NCBI GenBank assembly: GCA_036659415.1
Contig: JAVXCQ010000004.1
Span: 1-64,000, forward strand
Length of the DNA stretch: 64,000 bases
Source of the DNA: JAVXCQ01 sp036659415
Lineage (GTDB): Bacteria; Bacillota; Negativicutes; Acidaminococcales; Acidaminococcaceae
Direction of reading: 5' to 3'
The notes beneath the pieces were generated by a model that worked only from the letters and a program-made list of their open reading frames with translations, ran no database searches and was not told the DNA's origin. Made by a program: the position numbers and the translations under genes. This document shows positions 36,180 through 44,330 of the stretch, piece by piece; the first letter of the stretch is position 1; each line of letters opens with the position of its first letter.

Positions 36180-38174
36180 ATGAAAACAATTGACCAAACA
36201 GCGGTTAATACATTACGCTTTTTATCTGTCGATGCAGTAGAAAAGGCGAACTCTGGGCATCCGGGATTTCCGTTGGGAACAGCGCCGTTAATGTATACGC
36301 TTTGGGATCGGTTTATTAACTATAACCCACAAGATCCTCACTGGTTTAATCGCGACCGTTTCATTCTTTCCCCGGGGCATGGTTCCGCTTTACTTTATTC
36401 TATGCTCCACTTAGCAGGTTTTGATTTATCTCTGGACGAAATTAAAAATTTCCGCCAATGGGGTTCCAAAACTCCGGGACATCCTGAGTATGGTCACACA
36501 GCAGGAGTCGAAGCTTCCACAGGACCTTTAGGTCATGGTTTTGCCATGGGTGTAGGTTTTGCCATTGCGGAAACTATGTTGGCCGCCCAGTATAATCAAA
36601 ATGATTTTGAAGTAATTAATCATTATACTTACGGGCTTACTTCTGACGGTGATTTGATGGAAGGCGTAGCTTCAGAAGCAGCGTCTTTGGCAGGTACCTT
36701 AGGCCTGGGCAAGCTGATTTATCTCTACGATGACAATAAGATTACCATTGAAGGCTCGACGGATATTGCTTTTAATGAAGACGTAGCAGCTCGCTTTATC
36801 GCCTATGGTTGGCAGGTACTACGAGTAGCAAGCTCTGAAGATATTGAAGGTATTGCTGAGGCTGTCCGCCAAGCACAACAAGATACTACCCATCCTAGCT
36901 TAATCATTATTCATACGCATATTGGGTTTGGTAGCCCGAAACAAGATAGTCCTGCTGCACATGGTGAACCCTTGGGAGCTGAAGCTTTGGCTAAAACCAA
37001 AGAAGCTGCTGGGTGGCCGATGGGCAAGTCTTTCTATGTTCCTGAAACCGTCAAGACACATTTTAATGCCAAGCGTGATATTTGTGCAAAAAAACAAAAG
37101 ACCTGGGAAGCATTAATGGCTGATTATGCCGTAGTTTATCCGGAACTAGCCACTGAGCTTACAGCACGAATTGCCGGTGAAGCGATGGTTAACCTGGGAG
37201 GTTTGGAAAAAGTCTTTAATGACGTTGCTAAAACTTCTACTCGTGAAGCTTCTGGTGAAATCCTGCAAAAATTAGCAATGCAATTACCGGGACTGGTAGG
37301 CGGTAGCGCCGACCTAGGACCTTCTAATAAAACCACGATTAAAGGTGGTGGTTTCTACTCGGCAACCGAGCGAAGCGGCAAAAATATTCATTTTGGTGTG
37401 CGTGAACACGCTATGGGCAAAATCGTCAACGGTATGGCTCTGCATGGTGGGTTTATCCCCTATGGTGGTACCTTCCTTGTTTTTGCTGACTTCATGCGTC
37501 CTGCGGTGAGAATGGCTGCCTTGATGGGCATCCGGGCGATTTTTGTTTTCACCCATGATAGTATCGCTTTGGGCGAAGATGGACCTACACATCAACCGAT
37601 TGAACAAACCATGAGTTTGCGCATGATTCCGGGACTTTCTGTATTTAGACCGGCAGATGCGTTGGAAACAGCGACCGCTTGGCAAGCCGCTGTGCTTAAT
37701 AGCAATAAGCCAACGGCTCTTTTGTTGAGTCGTCAAAAATTAACAGTACTGCATGAATACAAAGCTATTATCCACAAGAATGCTTCCAAAGGTGGCTATA
37801 TTCTTAATGCCGGCAAGAGTACTTGTCAGCTAGACGCTGTGCTTTTGGCTACTGGTAGTGAAGTGCATTTAGCGCTGGCCGCACAAAAAGTACTGGCTGA
37901 AGAAGCAATCAATGTTAGCGTAGTATCTCTGCCGTCTTGGGATCATTATGATGCACAAAGCAAGAAATACAAGGAAACTGTTATGCCTGACGGTGTGCCA
38001 CGGATTGCAGTGGAAGCAGGAGTTTCCTTTGGCTGGAGCAGATACACAGGCAATGAAAATAATATTATCGGCATCGACAAATTTGGCGCTTCGGCACCGG
38101 GCGATGTTGTTTACGAAAAATATGGGTTTACGGTTAAAAATGTCGTAGCCAAAGTGAAACACGTACTCAAATAA
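36180..38174 (+). CDS. tkt: Transketolase
   Basis: Thiamine-diphosphate enzyme of the non-oxidative pentose phosphate pathway. The full-length 664-residue protein has SGHPGFPLGTAP (about 26), the diphosphate-binding motif TSDGDLMEGVASEA (about 154, GDG-like) with DDNKITIEG, GVREHAMG (catalytic Glu, about 407) and the pyrimidine domain GEDGPTHQP (about 463). AAGGAGG precedes the ATG at 36180. It is a single gene ending at a strong terminator. It connects functionally to rpe and to ribBA, which uses ribulose-5-phosphate. Confidence 0.97.
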   Translation: MKTIDQTAVNTLRFLSVDAVEKANSGHPGFPLGTAPLMYTLWDRFINYNPQDPHWFNRDRFILSPGHGSALLYSMLHLAGFDLSLDEIKNFRQWGSKTPGHPEYGHTAGVEASTGPLGHGFAMGVGFAIAETMLAAQYNQNDFEVINHYTYGLTSDGDLMEGVASEAASLAGTLGLGKLIYLYDDNKITIEGSTDIAFNEDVAARFIAYGWQVLRVASSEDIEGIAEAVRQAQQDTTHPSLIIIHTHIGFGSPKQDSPAAHGEPLGAEALAKTKEAAGWPMGKSFYVPETVKTHFNAKRDICAKKQKTWEALMADYAVVYPELATELTARIAGEAMVNLGGLEKVFNDVAKTSTREASGEILQKLAMQLPGLVGGSADLGPSNKTTIKGGGFYSATERSGKNIHFGVREHAMGKIVNGMALHGGFIPYGGTFLVFADFMRPAVRMAALMGIRAIFVFTHDSIALGEDGPTHQPIEQTMSLRMIPGLSVFRPADALETATAWQAAVLNSNKPTALLLSRQKLTVLHEYKAIIHKNASKGGYILNAGKSTCQLDAVLLATGSEVHLALAAQKVLAEEAINVSVVSLPSWDHYDAQSKKYKETVMPDGVPRIAVEAGVSFGWSRYTGNENNIIGIDKFGASAPGDVVYEKYGFTVKNVVAKVKHVLK

Positions 38175-38203
38175 ATTAGCGAGAGCGATGTTAACGCTTA
38201 ATT

Positions 38204-38234
38204 AAAAAGGACACGGCTTACCGTGTCCTTTTTT
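38204..38234 (+). terminator. tkt terminator
   Basis: AAAAAGGACACGG pairs with CCGTGTCCTTTTT around a CTTA loop. It sits directly before the thiD ribosome site. Confidence 0.9.
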
Positions 38235-38252
38235 GTAAATGGAGTGAGAAAA

Positions 38253-39056
38253 ATGAAACATTTGCTAACAATAGCCGGCTCTGATTCTAGTGGCGGAGCA
38301 GGTATTCAGGCCGATCTCAAAACTTTTGCCGCCCATGGTACATTTGGCATGAGTGTGATTACGGCGGTGACAGCCCAAAATACGAAGGGTGTCACCATGG
38401 TGCAAGAGATTGAGGCAGCGGTAGTTGCAGCACAAATAGATGCTATTTTTGATGATATTCGCGTCGATGCGGTGAAAATCGGCATGGTTTCTAGCCCTAG
38501 CACCATTAAGGTCATTGCCGAAAGATTGCGCTATTATCAGCCGGCGATCGTGGTGCTCGATCCGGTGATGGTTTCCAAAAGTGGTTACCAACTTTTGCGA
38601 CCAGAAGCTTGTGCTACCTTGGTCGAAGAGCTTTTACCACTGGCTACGCTGGTAACACCTAATCTACCGGAAGCTGGTGTGATTGTGGGTTTCACCGTGA
38701 ATGACAAAACCAGTATGCTAGCAGCAGCTACGCAAATAGTACGGTTAGGAGCAACCAGTGTATTAGTCAAGGGTGGGCACCTAGATAATAGTGCTGATGA
38801 TTTGCTTTATATGGGGGACGGTCATGCTTGGTATGCTGGCGAAAGAATAGCTACTAAAAATACCCACGGTACGGGTTGTACTTTATCTTCGGCGCTAGCC
38901 GCCAATCTAGCTGTCGGTAAACCTTTACCGGAAGCTGTTAAAGCCAGCAAGCAATATGTAACGCTGGCGATCCGCAATGGTCTTAGTATTGGTGGCGGTT
39001 GTGGACCGACACATCATTTTGTGGACTTTTTTACTAAGGCAGGTTTTATGCAATGA
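38253..39056 (+). CDS. thiD: Hydroxymethylpyrimidine/phosphomethylpyrimidine kinase
   Basis: Phosphorylates HMP and HMP-phosphate in thiamine synthesis. The 267-residue protein starts KHLLTIAGSDSSGGAGIQAD and has KIGMVSS (about 77), VLDPVMVSKSG (about 101), TPNLPEA (about 136) and NTHGTGCTLSSALAA (about 205), all family signatures. ATG 38253 follows GGAGTGAG by 4 bases; an upstream GTG lies in the preceding terminator and was rejected. The stop overlaps thiM by 4 bases. No THI-box riboswitch is visible upstream. Confidence 0.96.
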   Translation: MKHLLTIAGSDSSGGAGIQADLKTFAAHGTFGMSVITAVTAQNTKGVTMVQEIEAAVVAAQIDAIFDDIRVDAVKIGMVSSPSTIKVIAERLRYYQPAIVVLDPVMVSKSGYQLLRPEACATLVEELLPLATLVTPNLPEAGVIVGFTVNDKTSMLAAATQIVRLGATSVLVKGGHLDNSADDLLYMGDGHAWYAGERIATKNTHGTGCTLSSALAANLAVGKPLPEAVKASKQYVTLAIRNGLSIGGGCGPTHHFVDFFTKAGFMQ

Positions 39057-39865
39057 TATTAAACGCAGTAGAAGTACAACAGGTTTTTACGCGGCTCAAG
39101 CAACAAAAACCTGTTGTACATCAGCTTACGAATTACGTTACCGCCGGGGATTGTGCTAATATCGCCCTGTGTTTTGGTGCTTCTCCGATTATGGCGGATG
39201 CGGCAGAAGAAATGGGAGAAATCACCAGCTCCGCAGATTGTTTAATTCTTAATCTAGGAACACTTAATGGCGTCAAGCTTTCCAGTATGGAAATAGCAGC
39301 GCTTACCGCACGCAAAAATCAAATTCCCGTTCTGATTGATCCGGTAGGAGTAATGGCTTCTAATATGCGCTTGCAAGCAGCGCTGGAGTTAATTACTGCC
39401 GGTGTGTCCATTGTTCGGGGTAACTACGCTGAATGTTGGACGCTGTACACCCAAAAGCGTCAGGGGCGAGGTGTGGATTCAGTGGTACCACTGAAAGATA
39501 TCGGAGGGTTAGCTCTCGCCGCGGCACAAAAATATGGTTGTGTTTTTGCTATAACAGGACAAGTAGATGCTATCAGTGATGGTACACAAGTTCTCGTGTT
39601 GCAAAACGGCCATGAGCTCTTGACAAGAATTACCGGTGCCGGCTGTATGTCGACAACCTTAATTGGATGTGTTGCTGGTGTAACTGACAATATGTTCTTA
39701 GCAGCTACCTGTGGCTTAGGCACTATGAATATTGCGGCAGAAATAGCAGCAGCTCAATTACAATCGGGAGAAGGACCGGGGACTTTCAAAGTACGGCTCT
39801 TAGATGCGGTGGCCGCCTTGACGGCCGAAAATTTACTACAAAAACTAGTGCTAAAGTCCGAATAA
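39053..39865 (+). CDS. thiM: Hydroxyethylthiazole kinase
   Basis: Phosphorylates salvaged thiazole alcohol. The 270-residue protein has PVVHQLTNYVTAGDCANI (about 20), GASPIMADAAEEM (about 43), VLIDPVGVMAS and RITGAGCMSTTLIGCVAG (about 188), typical of ThiM. It begins in an ATGA overlap with thiD. Together thiD-thiM-thiE form a salvage-type set: no thiC or thiG is present here. Confidence 0.96.
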   Translation: MILNAVEVQQVFTRLKQQKPVVHQLTNYVTAGDCANIALCFGASPIMADAAEEMGEITSSADCLILNLGTLNGVKLSSMEIAALTARKNQIPVLIDPVGVMASNMRLQAALELITAGVSIVRGNYAECWTLYTQKRQGRGVDSVVPLKDIGGLALAAAQKYGCVFAITGQVDAISDGTQVLVLQNGHELLTRITGAGCMSTTLIGCVAGVTDNMFLAATCGLGTMNIAAEIAAAQLQSGEGPGTFKVRLLDAVAALTAENLLQKLVLKSE

Positions 39866-39902
39866 AAGCCTGAGAATATGAACAGGTAGAGGAGATGTTA
39901 AT

Positions 39903-40538
39903 ACGAAGCCGCTAATAGATTATAGTATTTACTTGGTGACAGACCATGAATGTTTAGGTAGCCGCAATTTTCTGACCAGTATTGAACTAGCTTTGCGCGG
40001 TGGCGTAACTTTGGTTCAACTAAGGGAAAAAAATACCGAGGGCAAACTTTTTTGGGAGCGGGCAGTGGCGGTAAAAAAACTTTGTGACCGCTATCAAGTA
40101 CCGCTTATAATTAATGATCGGGTGGATATTGCTCTGGCACTGGGGGCAGCTGGGGTTCACTTAGGGCAGGGAGATTTACCGGTAGCGGTAGCGAGAAAAC
40201 TCCTGGGAGCACAGGCAATTATCGGTGTGTCCGCCCACAATGTGAGTGAAGCTCTGCTGGCTAGGGAGCAAGGTGCAGATTATTTGGGGGTGGGGGCGGT
40301 TTTTCCTACAACCAGTAAAGCTAACACTACGGACGTAGGCCTTGAGCGGTTAGTGGCAATTAGACAGGTAACGACCTTGCCACTGGTGGGTATAGGTGGC
40401 ATTACGCTGAGTAATTATGCTCAAGTTTTAGCTACGGGAGCAAATGGTGCTGCCATTATTAGTGGTATTTTAGGGACGGAAGCGATTGAGCAAACCGTAC
40501 AAAAATTGCAACAGCTCCTTGCTACGAAGCGAGCTTGA
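39903..40538 (+). CDS. thiE: Thiamine-phosphate synthase, apparent ACG start
   Basis: Joins the pyrimidine and thiazole phosphates to thiamine phosphate. From 39903 it has 211 residues: DYSIYLVTDHE (first beta strand), GGVTLVQLREKN (about 34), LIINDRVDIAL (about 65), GVHLGQGDLP (about 85), DYLGVGAVFPT (about 123) and LVGIGGIT (about 157). The frame is open upstream only to 39882 and contains no ATG, GTG or TTG before TTG 39933, which falls inside the first strand of the barrel and lacks a ribosome site. ACG 39903 lies 8 bases after AGGAG and would restore KPLIDYSIYLVTD, so an ACG start or a single-base error is likely. Confidence 0.88.
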   Translation, partial: TKPLIDYSIYLVTDHECLGSRNFLTSIELALRGGVTLVQLREKNTEGKLFWERAVAVKKLCDRYQVPLIINDRVDIALALGAAGVHLGQGDLPVAVARKLLGAQAIIGVSAHNVSEALLAREQGADYLGVGAVFPTTSKANTTDVGLERLVAIRQVTTLPLVGIGGITLSNYAQVLATGANGAAIISGILGTEAIEQTVQKLQQLLATKRA

Positions 40539-40541
40539 ACC

Positions 40542-40592
40542 ACAAACAGCCACTTAATAAGTGCTTAAAGCACTTATTAAGTGGCTGTTTGT
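40542..40592. terminator. Perfect 25-bp inverted repeat between convergent thiE and secretin genes
   Basis: Bases 40542-40566 are the exact reverse complement of 40568-40592, with one base at the centre. The stem folds with a small CTTAAAG loop. No long T-run follows on either strand, but the stem length and position between convergent genes fit a bidirectional terminator. Confidence 0.8.
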
Positions 40593-40600
40593 CTTAGTAG

Positions 40601-41917
40601 TTAAGGTAATTTACGCTCTAAAAGGGCTTCTGCTCGTGCCCGCATAGATGGTTTGGTGGTAGTATCTGTAGTCGTGGAAGATTTTGCTTTAGCTTGCTCC
40701 TCCATGGTAAAATTCATTACATTGGGATCATAGATGGCGGGAGAATAGCCGGCCTCTGTGATATGGGGCGTGAGAATCATCATGACCTCGGTCTTAGTCT
40801 TGCTATTGGTACGATTTTTGAAAAGCTCACCTAAAATAGGAATATTAGAAAGGAAAGGAATTTTTTGAATATTTTTTTGTTCTTCTTCATTAATCAAACC
40901 ACCGATGACCAAAGTTTCGCCATTACGCATTCTGACATTGGTATCAGCTGTTCGGCTAGTGATTTTATAGTTTTTGATTTCTGGTACTAGGGTTGGCGTA
41001 CTAACCTCGGTATGTACTACAGAGGTAATATAGACGCCGTCTTCACTGACAATGGGGGTATAAGATAATTTAATACCAGCATCAACATATTCCGTAGAGG
41101 TGGTAGTAGTACCATTGTCCCGTTTTTCTGTTTGTACCGGAATATGGTCACCGATAAAGATACTGGCTTCCTTGCCCGGAATGGTGATAATGCGAGGAGT
41201 GGCCAAGATTTTGGCTTTACCATTATTAAAGAGGGCATTGAGGGTGGCCTGAAATTGTGTTTCATAGCCATGACCGATATGGATTATGCCGCCATAGCCA
41301 TTATCTTCACCCGTGTTGCCGGGAAGCTTACCCCATTCCCAAAAAACACCAAATTGTTTGCTATCAGTAGCATTTAGGGAGATGATTTTAGCTTCTAAAG
41401 TGACTTGCTTAGTGGCTACGTCCAAAACTTTGAGGGCATCACGGAGCTTGGCTTCTTCAGAACTGCTACCAGTAAACACTAGGGAGTTGGTAATAGCATC
41501 GACCCCTAAAGCATCGCCTTTAATGATACTGGTCAACGTGGTTTTAATATCTTCGGCTTTGGCATAATTTAATTTGTAAACAGCAACTTGACCATAGGCT
41601 TTATTAATATTATCCAAAGATGAAACTACGATGACGCCGTGCATATTACGATAGGCTAGTCCCTTAACTCTCGTGATAAGATCAAGAGCGTCAGTAAAAG
41701 GGACATCTTCTAAATCAATGGAAATAGGCCCTTTGACGGTTTCATCGGTAACGATACTTTGACCACCTAGATTAGACAGGGCAGTAAGCACATCACGAAT
41801 ATCGCCGTTTTTGATACTCATAGTGATATTGTCACTGGCCAAGGCTAGAGTACAGGAACTAAGAGTTAAAGCAACAATAAGGGCAGAGGCGGCTAACTGC
41901 TTTTTGAAAGCTATCAT
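40601..41917 (-). CDS. pilQ: Type IV pilus secretin (PilQ/GspD family), short form
   Basis: Outer-membrane channel through which the pilus fibre passes. The 438-residue product is short for PilQ. After an export signal (about 1-28) come one STN/N0 domain (about 30-100), one N1-like domain (VYKLNYAKAEDIKTTLTSI, about 105-170) and the secretin core. The core has ATPRIITIPGKEASIFIGD (about 230) and the C-terminal VIGGLINEEEQKNIQKIPFL signature (about 340). The signal peptide contains LSSC, which resembles a lipobox, but an ALA-type signal peptidase I site follows 6 residues later, so lipidation is open. Its start overlaps the stop of the PilP-like gene by one base. Confidence 0.92.
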   Translation of the reverse strand: MIAFKKQLAASALIVALTLSSCTLALASDNITMSIKNGDIRDVLTALSNLGGQSIVTDETVKGPISIDLEDVPFTDALDLITRVKGLAYRNMHGVIVVSSLDNINKAYGQVAVYKLNYAKAEDIKTTLTSIIKGDALGVDAITNSLVFTGSSSEEAKLRDALKVLDVATKQVTLEAKIISLNATDSKQFGVFWEWGKLPGNTGEDNGYGGIIHIGHGYETQFQATLNALFNNGKAKILATPRIITIPGKEASIFIGDHIPVQTEKRDNGTTTTSTEYVDAGIKLSYTPIVSEDGVYITSVVHTEVSTPTLVPEIKNYKITSRTADTNVRMRNGETLVIGGLINEEEQKNIQKIPFLSNIPILGELFKNRTNSKTKTEVMMILTPHITEAGYSPAIYDPNVMNFTMEEQAKAKSSTTTDTTTKPSMRARAEALLERKLP

Positions 41918-42450
41918 TAAGCACGACCTCCTAAATGAAGCTCAAGCGGTTGTGTAGAATTATAAAGTGATACAGAATTTGTGCCAATGTTATCAACTAC
42001 ATAATCACCAATCTTTTGACCATTGCGATAATAATTGCTACTACCGGCAAATTCAATGATGGCAAGACGGCGCTCGCTAGTACCAACGATGCCACGCAAT
42101 TGCGGTTCAGGATTGGTTGCCACCGGTTGCGACAAGGCATTGGTACCGCCACGAGTAGACGTTATTGGTATTTGTGTGCGGGCAGAAAACGGAGCCAGAA
42201 AAGGATTGCGGGCAATAGTTTTAGCAGTAGGAGTATAGCCCTCGGGGAGGACAACTGTTAGCGGTGCTACAGCTACCTGTTCCGGAAGGGGAGCTTCGAT
42301 TTGGACAGTTTCCGCAGAAACTTGTGCAAAGAGGTTATCTATCATATTTGGTACATCGTAGCGACAGGCGAAATGGGTGGAACTTAGCAAAATAAAAGCA
42401 GCAATAATGACATGAGCAAAGTTGTCGTTGGGTTTAGTATTGGCCATCAT
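41917..42450 (-). CDS. PilP/GspC-like inner-membrane secretin partner
   Basis: 177 residues: an N-terminal hydrophobic segment (about 12-28) as anchor, a Pro/Ala-rich linker with the ARNPFLAPF motif (about 80), and a C-terminal HR-like beta domain (about 115-175). That domain includes LRGIVGTSERRLAIIEF and NGQKIGDYVVDNI. This layout matches GspC/PilP proteins that link the inner-membrane complex (PilN/PilO) to the secretin, and it lies directly upstream of the secretin gene. GGGAGGT precedes the start. Two consecutive ATG codons (42450 and 42447) are available. Assignment rests on layout and context, not on strong identity. Confidence 0.75.
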   Translation of the reverse strand: MMANTKPNDNFAHVIIAAFILLSSTHFACRYDVPNMIDNLFAQVSAETVQIEAPLPEQVAVAPLTVVLPEGYTPTAKTIARNPFLAPFSARTQIPITSTRGGTNALSQPVATNPEPQLRGIVGTSERRLAIIEFAGSSNYYRNGQKIGDYVVDNIGTNSVSLYNSTQPLELHLGGRA

Positions 42451-42478
42451 AAATATTACCTCCCTTGTATCATAAACA

Positions 42479-42523
42479 TTGATACTGTCTATACATTATA
42501 GTATACTATAACGAAAAGGTAAA
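42479..42523. promoter_or_regulatory. Divergent overlapping pilus promoters with 16-bp palindrome
   Basis: Plus strand: TTGATA (42479-42484), 17 bp, TATACT (42502-42507), reading toward pilB. Minus strand: TTTACC (42523-42518), 17 bp, TATAAT (42500-42495), reading toward the PilP-like and secretin genes. Both -10 elements overlap the perfect palindrome TTATAGTATACTATAA (42496-42511). The two polymerases would exclude each other, and one palindrome-binding regulator could control both arms. Confidence 0.65.
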
Positions 42524-42638
42524 CAATGTTAGACATAATAATGCTAATATTAAATTACTATTATTGTTAGCTTTATTTATGATACTGTGTGTGCTGACTA
42601 GCGGTGTCCGAACATATTGGCGTGGAGGTGTCAGGAAC

Positions 42639-44315
42639 GTGGCAGTTGAAAAAAAGCGGCTAGGAGAAATTTTGCTGGAAGCTGGAGAGCTAACAGAGCA
42701 ACAGTTGGAACATGCCCTAACGGCACAAAAGCAAAGTGGTAAGCGTCTAGGGGAAACTCTGGTTATTTTAGGATTTTTAACAGAACGGCAGATTTTAAAA
42801 ACTCTGGAAAAACAATTGTCCATACCATATATGTTTTTGAGTGACGTGGACATAGAGGAAGAGGCCATTGCTGCGATTCCTTTATTTTTAGCTGAACGCT
42901 ACAATATTTTGCCGATTCGCAAGGAAGGCACTCACTTAGTGGTGGCAATGAATGACCCCACCAATTTCTATGCCATCGACGATGTGCGCATGGTCAGTGG
43001 TTTGGAGGTATCGCCGGTTTTGTCGGAAGCTGCGGACATAACGCTAGCGATTAACAATAATTACGGTGTGCGTGGACGTGTGGAGTCAGCAGTTAGCAAG
43101 CTCAAGGAAGAGGAACGTGCTAAAGTTACGCAAGAAATTAGCCAAGAAGATGGGGATGCTCCGATTATTAGTATCGTTAATTCCCTCATTCAACAGGCCG
43201 TAAGGGATAAAGCCAGCGATATTCACATTGAACCCCAGGAAGAAAATCTGCGGGTACGGTTTCGTGTGGATGGCGTTCTGCGCGAGGTGGTTACTTTTCC
43301 TAGAAATGCCCAAGCGGCCATTGTTTCTAGGATTAAAATCATGGCGGAGATGGATATTGCCGAGCGGCGGTTGCCACAAGATGGACGGATTAAGGTTATG
43401 CACAAAAACACAGAGATTGATTTGCGTGTGTCCACCTTACCTACCATTTTGGGAGAAAAAATCGTTATGCGTGTTTTGGATAAAAGTGCGGTTGCTATCG
43501 GTCTTAATGAACTGGGCTTTTCTGAGAAGAATATGGAGTTATACCTAAACCTCGTGAGTAATTCCTACGGCTTGGTACTGGTAACAGGCCCAACCGGTAG
43601 CGGCAAATCAACAACCCTGTATTCCACACTGCTTCATGTCAACGGTATTACCAAAAATATTATCACGGTGGAGGATCCGGTAGAATATAGAATTGCTGGT
43701 GTGAACCAAGTTGCTGTCAATAATAAGGCGGGTTTAACCTTTGCCAACGGCTTACGTACCATTTTGCGGCAAGACCCGAATATTATTATGGTCGGCGAAG
43801 TTCGCGACCGTGAAACGGCGGAAATAACTATTAATGCCGCTTTAACAGGGCATTTAGTATTCAGTACTTTACATACTAATGATTCAGCTGGTGCGATTAC
43901 CAGAATGATTGATATGGGCGTGGAACCATTTTTAGTGGTGTCCGCGGTGCGGGGTGTTATTGCCCAGCGTCTGGTTCGCAGGATTTGTCCGCATTGTAAA
44001 ACCCAGTATTCACCAGCACCGTTTTCTACAGAACGTATCTATATGGGCGTTGCCAATGACCAGCCCTTAACCTTGTGGAAAGGTGAAGGTTGTGCCAATT
44101 GCAACTTTACCGGTTATCAGGGGCGTATGGCTATTCACGAAGTACTACCGATTTATCCAGAGATGAAAGGCATGATTGTAGGTCAAGCTACTGACCATGA
44201 TCTTTTTGAAGCGGCTCGACCCTATGGTAGCCGCACGATGAAAGAAGATGGTATTGCCAAGGTCTTGGCCGGCAAAACCACTGTCGCTGAATTATTGCGT
44301 GTAGCTTTTAGCTAA
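42639..44315 (+). CDS. pilB: Type IV pilus extension ATPase PilB (GspE family)
   Basis: Hexameric ATPase powering pilin assembly. From GTG 42639 (8 bases after GGAGGTG) it has 558 residues. The N-terminal MshEN domain (about 1-145: GEILLEAGELTEQQLEHAL) is followed by an N2 domain with DIHIEPQEENLRVRFRVDG (about 195) and Walker A GPTGSGKST (about 315). Next come the Asp and His boxes (HLVFSTLHTNDSAGAITRM, about 406) and a zinc tetracysteine site CPHC...CANC (about 448-490). The reading frame extends further upstream but that part is promoter region. It heads pilB-pilT-pilC. Confidence 0.96.
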   Translation: MAVEKKRLGEILLEAGELTEQQLEHALTAQKQSGKRLGETLVILGFLTERQILKTLEKQLSIPYMFLSDVDIEEEAIAAIPLFLAERYNILPIRKEGTHLVVAMNDPTNFYAIDDVRMVSGLEVSPVLSEAADITLAINNNYGVRGRVESAVSKLKEEERAKVTQEISQEDGDAPIISIVNSLIQQAVRDKASDIHIEPQEENLRVRFRVDGVLREVVTFPRNAQAAIVSRIKIMAEMDIAERRLPQDGRIKVMHKNTEIDLRVSTLPTILGEKIVMRVLDKSAVAIGLNELGFSEKNMELYLNLVSNSYGLVLVTGPTGSGKSTTLYSTLLHVNGITKNIITVEDPVEYRIAGVNQVAVNNKAGLTFANGLRTILRQDPNIIMVGEVRDRETAEITINAALTGHLVFSTLHTNDSAGAITRMIDMGVEPFLVVSAVRGVIAQRLVRRICPHCKTQYSPAPFSTERIYMGVANDQPLTLWKGEGCANCNFTGYQGRMAIHEVLPIYPEMKGMIVGQATDHDLFEAARPYGSRTMKEDGIAKVLAGKTTVAELLRVAFS

Positions 44316-44330
44316 GAGGAGGATTTACAA

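Noticed and set aside
38175..38252. THI-box (TPP) riboswitch upstream of thiD-thiM-thiE
   Set aside because: Only the tkt terminator and a ribosome site fit in 78 bases; no CTGAGA or ACCTGAT-type core is present.
39895..39915. Six-codon ORF in front of thiE as a regulatory leader peptide
   Set aside because: Its ATG directly abuts the Shine-Dalgarno with no spacing, so efficient initiation there is unlikely; ACG at normal spacing explains the site better.
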